This document shows positions 6,027 to 8,530 of a DNA stretch of 8,530 nt, piece after piece (within the stretch, counting starts at the first letter, position 1; each line of letters starts with the position of its first letter). Where the stretch lies: NCBI GenBank assembly GCA_029558215.1, contig JAKQFZ010000605.1, positions 1 through 8,530 of the forward strand. Direction: 5' to 3'. A program made the position numbers and the translations under genes. Source of the stretch: Candidatus Omnitrophota bacterium. Lineage in GTDB: Bacteria > Hinthialibacterota > Hinthialibacteria > JAKQFZ01. The notes beneath the pieces are model-generated. The model did no database searches, had not been told where the DNA came from, and was given only the letters and a program-made list of their open reading frames with translations.

Positions 6027-6047
6027 CCGGCGACCTGAGGTTGTCAA
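6020..6047 (-). promoter_or_regulatory. Candidate promoter of thiSGH
   Basis: Minus-strand TTGACA (6047-6042, perfect) and TAGTAT (6025-6020, four of six) are spaced 16 bp, giving a leader of roughly 45 nt. The -35 abuts the thiF ATG at 6048. The leader is too short for a full TPP riboswitch. Confidence 0.5.
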
Positions 6048-6791
6048 ATGAAAAGCAGCAACACAGTCGAAACGCGTCATGTCCGACAGACCGCGTTGCC
6101 AGAGATCGGACAGTCGGGGCAGGAAAGACTCTCCAAGGGAAGCGTTCTGATGGTTGGCGTTGGTGGGTTGGGTTCGGTTGCCGGTTTGTATCTTGCCGCG
6201 GCGGGTGTGGGACGGCTGGGCATTGTAGACGATGACCAGGTCGAACTGAGCAACCTGCAACGACAGATCTGTCATTCGACGCCGGACTGTGGACGCCTGA
6301 AGACTGACTCAGCCAAACAGCGTCTGCTCGAGCTGAATCCCGATGTTGTGATCGAGGCTTTTCCGGTACGATTCACGCCGACAAATGCCGAGAGTCTTCT
6401 TGGCGAATGGGATTTTGTGCTGGATGCCACTGACAACTTCGAGGCGAAGTTTCTGATTGCGGACGCTTGTCACCGTCTCGGGAAATCTTACTCACACGCA
6501 GGAATTGCCCGGTTTTTGGGTCAGACGATGACGGTGGTTCCTGGAAAGACCGCCTGTTACCGGTGCCTTTTTGACACGCAGCCAGACTTCGCGCCGGATG
6601 ATCCACCCAAAGGGCCGATGGGTCCGGTTCCCGGAGTCATCGGTTCCCTTCAAGCCATGGAAGCGATCAAGTTTTTGGTCGGCTGTGGTGATCTTTTGAC
6701 AGATCGGATTCTGACCTACAACGCACTGACCGCTCAGTTCCGAGAGATTCGGGTCAAACGAAATCCCGAATGCCGGCTCTGCCATTCGTAA
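6048..6791 (+). CDS. thiF: ThiF/MoeB/HesA-family ThiS adenylyltransferase
   Basis: A 247-residue E1-like enzyme. R-x-x-R-Q at 10-14 and G-V-G-G-L-G (37-42) are the ATP-binding start. V-D-D-D-Q-V-E-L-S-N-L-Q-R-Q (60-73) contains the Mg/ATP Asp and the conserved Asn-Leu-Gln-Arg-Gln. D-A-T-D-N is at 126-130. Cys170/Cys173 and Cys242/Cys245 form the two CxxC zinc knuckles. P-G-V-I-G-S-L-Q-A-M-E-A-I-K (195-208) closes the domain. It should adenylate the ThiS C-terminus. The MoeB-like fold alone would not separate ThiS from MoaD substrates, but the adjoining thiSGH argues for ThiF. The crossover segment usually holding C-x-x-A-G-V reads D-D-P-P-K-G-P-M here, with no Cys. TGAGGT precedes the ATG by 6 nt. 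Confidence 0.9.
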   Translation: MKSSNTVETRHVRQTALPEIGQSGQERLSKGSVLMVGVGGLGSVAGLYLAAAGVGRLGIVDDDQVELSNLQRQICHSTPDCGRLKTDSAKQRLLELNPDVVIEAFPVRFTPTNAESLLGEWDFVLDATDNFEAKFLIADACHRLGKSYSHAGIARFLGQTMTVVPGKTACYRCLFDTQPDFAPDDPPKGPMGPVPGVIGSLQAMEAIKFLVGCGDLLTDRILTYNALTAQFREIRVKRNPECRLCHS

Positions 6792-6821
6792 CGTGGGAGT
6801 CACCCCACGTTCCTTTCTTCA
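6790..6821 (+). terminator. Probable intrinsic terminator of thiF
   Basis: AACGTGGG (6790-6797) pairs perfectly with CCCACGTT (6804-6811) around a 6-nt loop, and the following CCTTTCTTC is pyrimidine-rich. The stem begins in the TAA stop codon (6789-6791). The tail is not a pure U-run, so efficiency is uncertain. Confidence 0.6.
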
Positions 6822-6913
6822 AGCCCGCGGCATGAATGCCTCACTACACAGAACCGTCCTGAACGAAATCGGAGGCCGCTTCTCCGTGCGATTGCCTCGA
6901 AGCGTGTTCGATG

Positions 6914-6922
6914 TGCTACACT
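6914..6922 (+). promoter_or_regulatory. Candidate extended -10 promoter of the glycosidase gene
   Basis: TGC-TACACT (6914-6922) is an extended -10 (TGn before a four-of-six hexamer), about 50 bp upstream of the start codon. The nearest -35-like TTGCCT is 19 bp away. The TACACTACC core also occurs at the HTH promoter (3473-3481), which may be chance. Confidence 0.3.
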
Positions 6923-6971
6923 ACCCGAAGGATTCGACACCCATAATCTTCGATCGGGAGGCCGCAAAAGA

Positions 6972-7967
6972 ATGACCATCATCGAGTTCGAGGAGACTTT
7001 GGTTTCCTGGCGCATGCAGAAATACCGTCACCCAAAGATCGATGCCATCAAGGAGGGCTTTCGCCCTGTCAGCGGTAGAGTGGCTGACTTTGGAGTTGCG
7101 GAGAAGGACGGTCGGTACCATTTCTACTACATCGAACGGCGTCTTCAGGAAGGCACGCCTTTCTATCCTGGCAATGAGATCTATCTGGGTCATGCTTCGA
7201 CCGCTGACTTCCTCGACTGGGAAGTGCATGATCCCGTGATGTTGATCCGTCCGAACACATGGGAAGAAGCACATGTTTGGGCACCGTCCCTTCTGTACCA
7301 CAAGGGTCGGTATGTGATGGCCTATACGGGCATCAACCGTTATATCTCCCAGGATATCGGTCTTGCCTTCAGCGACGATCTTTTCAACTGGGAACGCGAC
7401 CCTCGAAACCCCATCTCACCCTGCAAAGGCAAAGACTGGGCGTTCTGGCACGAGGATCGAATCTCCAGCTGTCGCGACCCTCACATCTTTGAGCATGAAG
7501 GCAGGGTTTGGATCGCCTATACGGCTAACACACGCCAAGGGGCTTCGTGTATCGCCTTGATGAGTTCGGAAGATCTGACCCGATGGGAAGACCACGGACC
7601 GATCCTTGTTGGCCCCAGTGAAGGCTACGAACCAAGGCTGGAAGGTGGACATCCGCAGGGCAGTCTCGAATCGTGCAATCTCCTCACAAGAAACGGTAAA
7701 TGGTATTTGTTGGTGAATGCCAGCATTCGGGGAGAGACGAGTCGGAATTGGGTTTTTGAGAGCGATCGGATGGACGCCTTCGATTTCTCGAACCGCCGAG
7801 AGTTCTGGAATGGCGCAGGAGGCATCGAGGTGCTGAAAGAGCGAGGCAGCCTCAGCCTGCTTGCATGCTTCTGCAACACGATTCGTCTGGGCTGGGTGGA
7901 CTGGTCAAAAGAAAAACCAACCGGCACGTTCATCACGCGGGAACAGCTGGACGACTGGAATCCGTGA
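6972..7967 (+). CDS. Five-bladed beta-propeller glycoside hydrolase (GH32/GH43/GH-J-F clan-like)
   Basis: A 331-residue protein with no signal peptide, so it is probably cytoplasmic. Propeller blade repeats are clear: G-R-V-A-D-F-G-V-A-E-K-D-G-R-Y-H-F-Y-Y (35-53), V-W-A-P-S-L-L-Y-H-K-G-R-Y-V-M-A-Y (102-118), C-R-D-P-H-I-F-E-H-E-G-R-V-W-I-A-Y (167-183) and S-L-E-S-C-N-L-L-T-R-N-G-K-W-Y-L-L-V (231-248). Candidate acids are Asp39, Asp169 (an R-D-P motif, as in GH32/GH68 transition-state stabilisers) and Glu233 (in E-S-C, resembling the GH32 E-C motif). The W-A-P blade is more GH43-like. Such enzymes release terminal fructose, arabinose or xylose units, but the substrate is unassigned. A GGGAGG lies 10 nt before the ATG, a slightly long spacing. 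Confidence 0.8.
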   Translation: MTIIEFEETLVSWRMQKYRHPKIDAIKEGFRPVSGRVADFGVAEKDGRYHFYYIERRLQEGTPFYPGNEIYLGHASTADFLDWEVHDPVMLIRPNTWEEAHVWAPSLLYHKGRYVMAYTGINRYISQDIGLAFSDDLFNWERDPRNPISPCKGKDWAFWHEDRISSCRDPHIFEHEGRVWIAYTANTRQGASCIALMSSEDLTRWEDHGPILVGPSEGYEPRLEGGHPQGSLESCNLLTRNGKWYLLVNASIRGETSRNWVFESDRMDAFDFSNRREFWNGAGGIEVLKERGSLSLLACFCNTIRLGWVDWSKEKPTGTFITREQLDDWNP

Positions 7968-7990
7968 TACTGACCTATTCGCGATTCCAG
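7955..7990. repeat. Inverted repeat spanning the convergent gene ends
   Basis: CTGGAATC (7955-7962) and GATTCCAG (7983-7990) are perfect reverse complements, extendable by two pairs around one bulged C. Both stop codons (7965-7967 and 7975-7977) lie in the loop. No T-run on either side, so it is only a possible bidirectional transcript-end structure. Confidence 0.4.
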
Positions 7991-8530
7991 GAAATGGTCT
8001 CGACGCCTTCGATTGACGATAGTCGTGTTTCCAGATCACACATTGTTCCTTCAGGCCGCACGGGAAGATAGAGGATCACCGAAACTTTGTTGTTCTTGAT
8101 ATCTCGGCTGGTGCTGAGGGAATCGGGTGGATTCTCATGGTCTTGAAGTGCCGTCAGGATTTCATTCAGCGTTTCGGCTCCACCTGTCGCGGTGATATGA
8201 AGTCGGCACAGCTGATGCTTCGAGAACAGACGAACTTCAAATCGCTCGACGGCAGTCAGAACAAAGTACAAGAGCCCCGACGCAACACAGGCTTCAAAGT
8301 AGTTCCCCGAGCCAACCGCCAGGCCAACACCCGCACACATCCAGACGCTGGCGGCAGTAGTCAACCCCTTGACAGAAAAGCCAAGCCGTATGATCGCTCC
8401 CGCGCCCAGAAAACCGATACCGGTGACCACCTGCGCGGCAATGCGGGCGGGATCCCCCTGATAACCTGGGATCATCTCCGCCATGCCTATGGACACCAAC
8501 ATCAATAGACAGGCGCCCATCCCGATAATC
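7975..8530 (-). CDS. MgtC/SapB-family inner-membrane protein (N-terminus beyond window)
   Basis: The last 184 residues are visible and the frame stays open to the window edge. The ATG at 8520 is internal, since family-like sequence (I-I-G before M-G-A-C-L-L-M-L-V-S) continues upstream. The MgtC signature is complete: D-P-A-R-I-A-A-Q-V-V-T-G-I-G-F-L-G-A-G-A-I-I, then G-L-T-T-A-A-S-V-W-M-C-A-G-V-G-L-A-V-G. These hydrophobic stretches and the following A-C-V-A-S-G-L-L-Y-F-V-L-T-A-V are membrane helices. A soluble C-terminal region of about 85 residues resembles the ACT-like domain of this family, with alternating strands and two helices. Members have been linked to magnesium limitation and intracellular survival, but most environmental ones have unknown function. 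It is convergent with the glycosidase gene, 7 bp between the stops. Confidence 0.9.
   Translation of the reverse strand, partial: IIGMGACLLMLVSIGMAEMIPGYQGDPARIAAQVVTGIGFLGAGAIIRLGFSVKGLTTAASVWMCAGVGLAVGSGNYFEACVASGLLYFVLTAVERFEVRLFSKHQLCRLHITATGGAETLNEILTALQDHENPPDSLSTSRDIKNNKVSVILYLPVRPEGTMCDLETRLSSIEGVETISWNRE

Noticed and set aside
6793..6975. 60-codon GTG-initiated open frame between thiF and the glycosidase gene, ending in an ATGA overlap with it
   Set aside because: The start lies in the thiF terminator stem, there is no ribosome site, the composition matches no family I know, and the candidate glycosidase promoter lies inside it. An internal ATG at 6832 also lacks a Shine-Dalgarno. 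The overlap is probably chance.

Overview
The window looks like chromosomal DNA from a Gram-negative-type bacterium of moderate GC content. The hints are the C-terminal tail of a PBP1C-like penicillin-binding protein and a GmhA-type sedoheptulose-7-phosphate isomerase, a step toward heptose in LPS or surface glycans. Nothing visible fixes the lineage, and there is no rRNA, tRNA, IS element or CRISPR array. The genes are compact, with several ATGA overlaps, and sit in short operons on both strands.

Layout. 1-209 (+): end of a PBP1C-like protein. 381-904 (+): a two-gene MazF/PemK-family toxin-antitoxin locus with overlapping reading frames. 1032-3339 (-): a tightly coupled operon read as gmhA, then an NAD-dependent nucleotide-sugar epimerase, then a DPM1-like family 2 glycosyltransferase. 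Together these suggest making an activated sugar and passing it to a lipid or glycan acceptor. 3519-3710 (+): a 63-residue helix-turn-helix protein divergent from that operon. Its promoter is back to back with the operon promoter, and the two -35 boxes form a perfect inverted repeat. A 17-bp near-perfect direct repeat brackets the gene.

3861-5969 (-): thiS-thiG-thiH. 6048-6791 (+): thiF, divergent. These four encode the sulfur-carrier and thiazole half of thiamine synthesis: ThiF adenylates the ThiS C-terminus, ThiH makes dehydroglycine from tyrosine, and ThiG closes the thiazole ring. The 78-bp divergent region has overlapping candidate promoters and no room for a standard TPP riboswitch. 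6972-7967 (+): an intracellular five-bladed beta-propeller glycosidase with GH32/GH43-like acid motifs. 7975-8530 (-): an MgtC/SapB-family membrane protein whose N-terminus lies beyond the window.

No gene-free stretch exceeds 300 bases. The intergenic regions at 210-380, 905-1031, 3340-3518, 3711-3860, 5970-6047 and 6792-6971 are covered by the regulatory entries, findings or rejected items. I see no clearly unprecedented multi-gene system. The most unusual points are the DNA architecture around the small HTH gene, the ThiF-like protein lacking the usual crossover-loop cysteine, and the paired divergent promoters.
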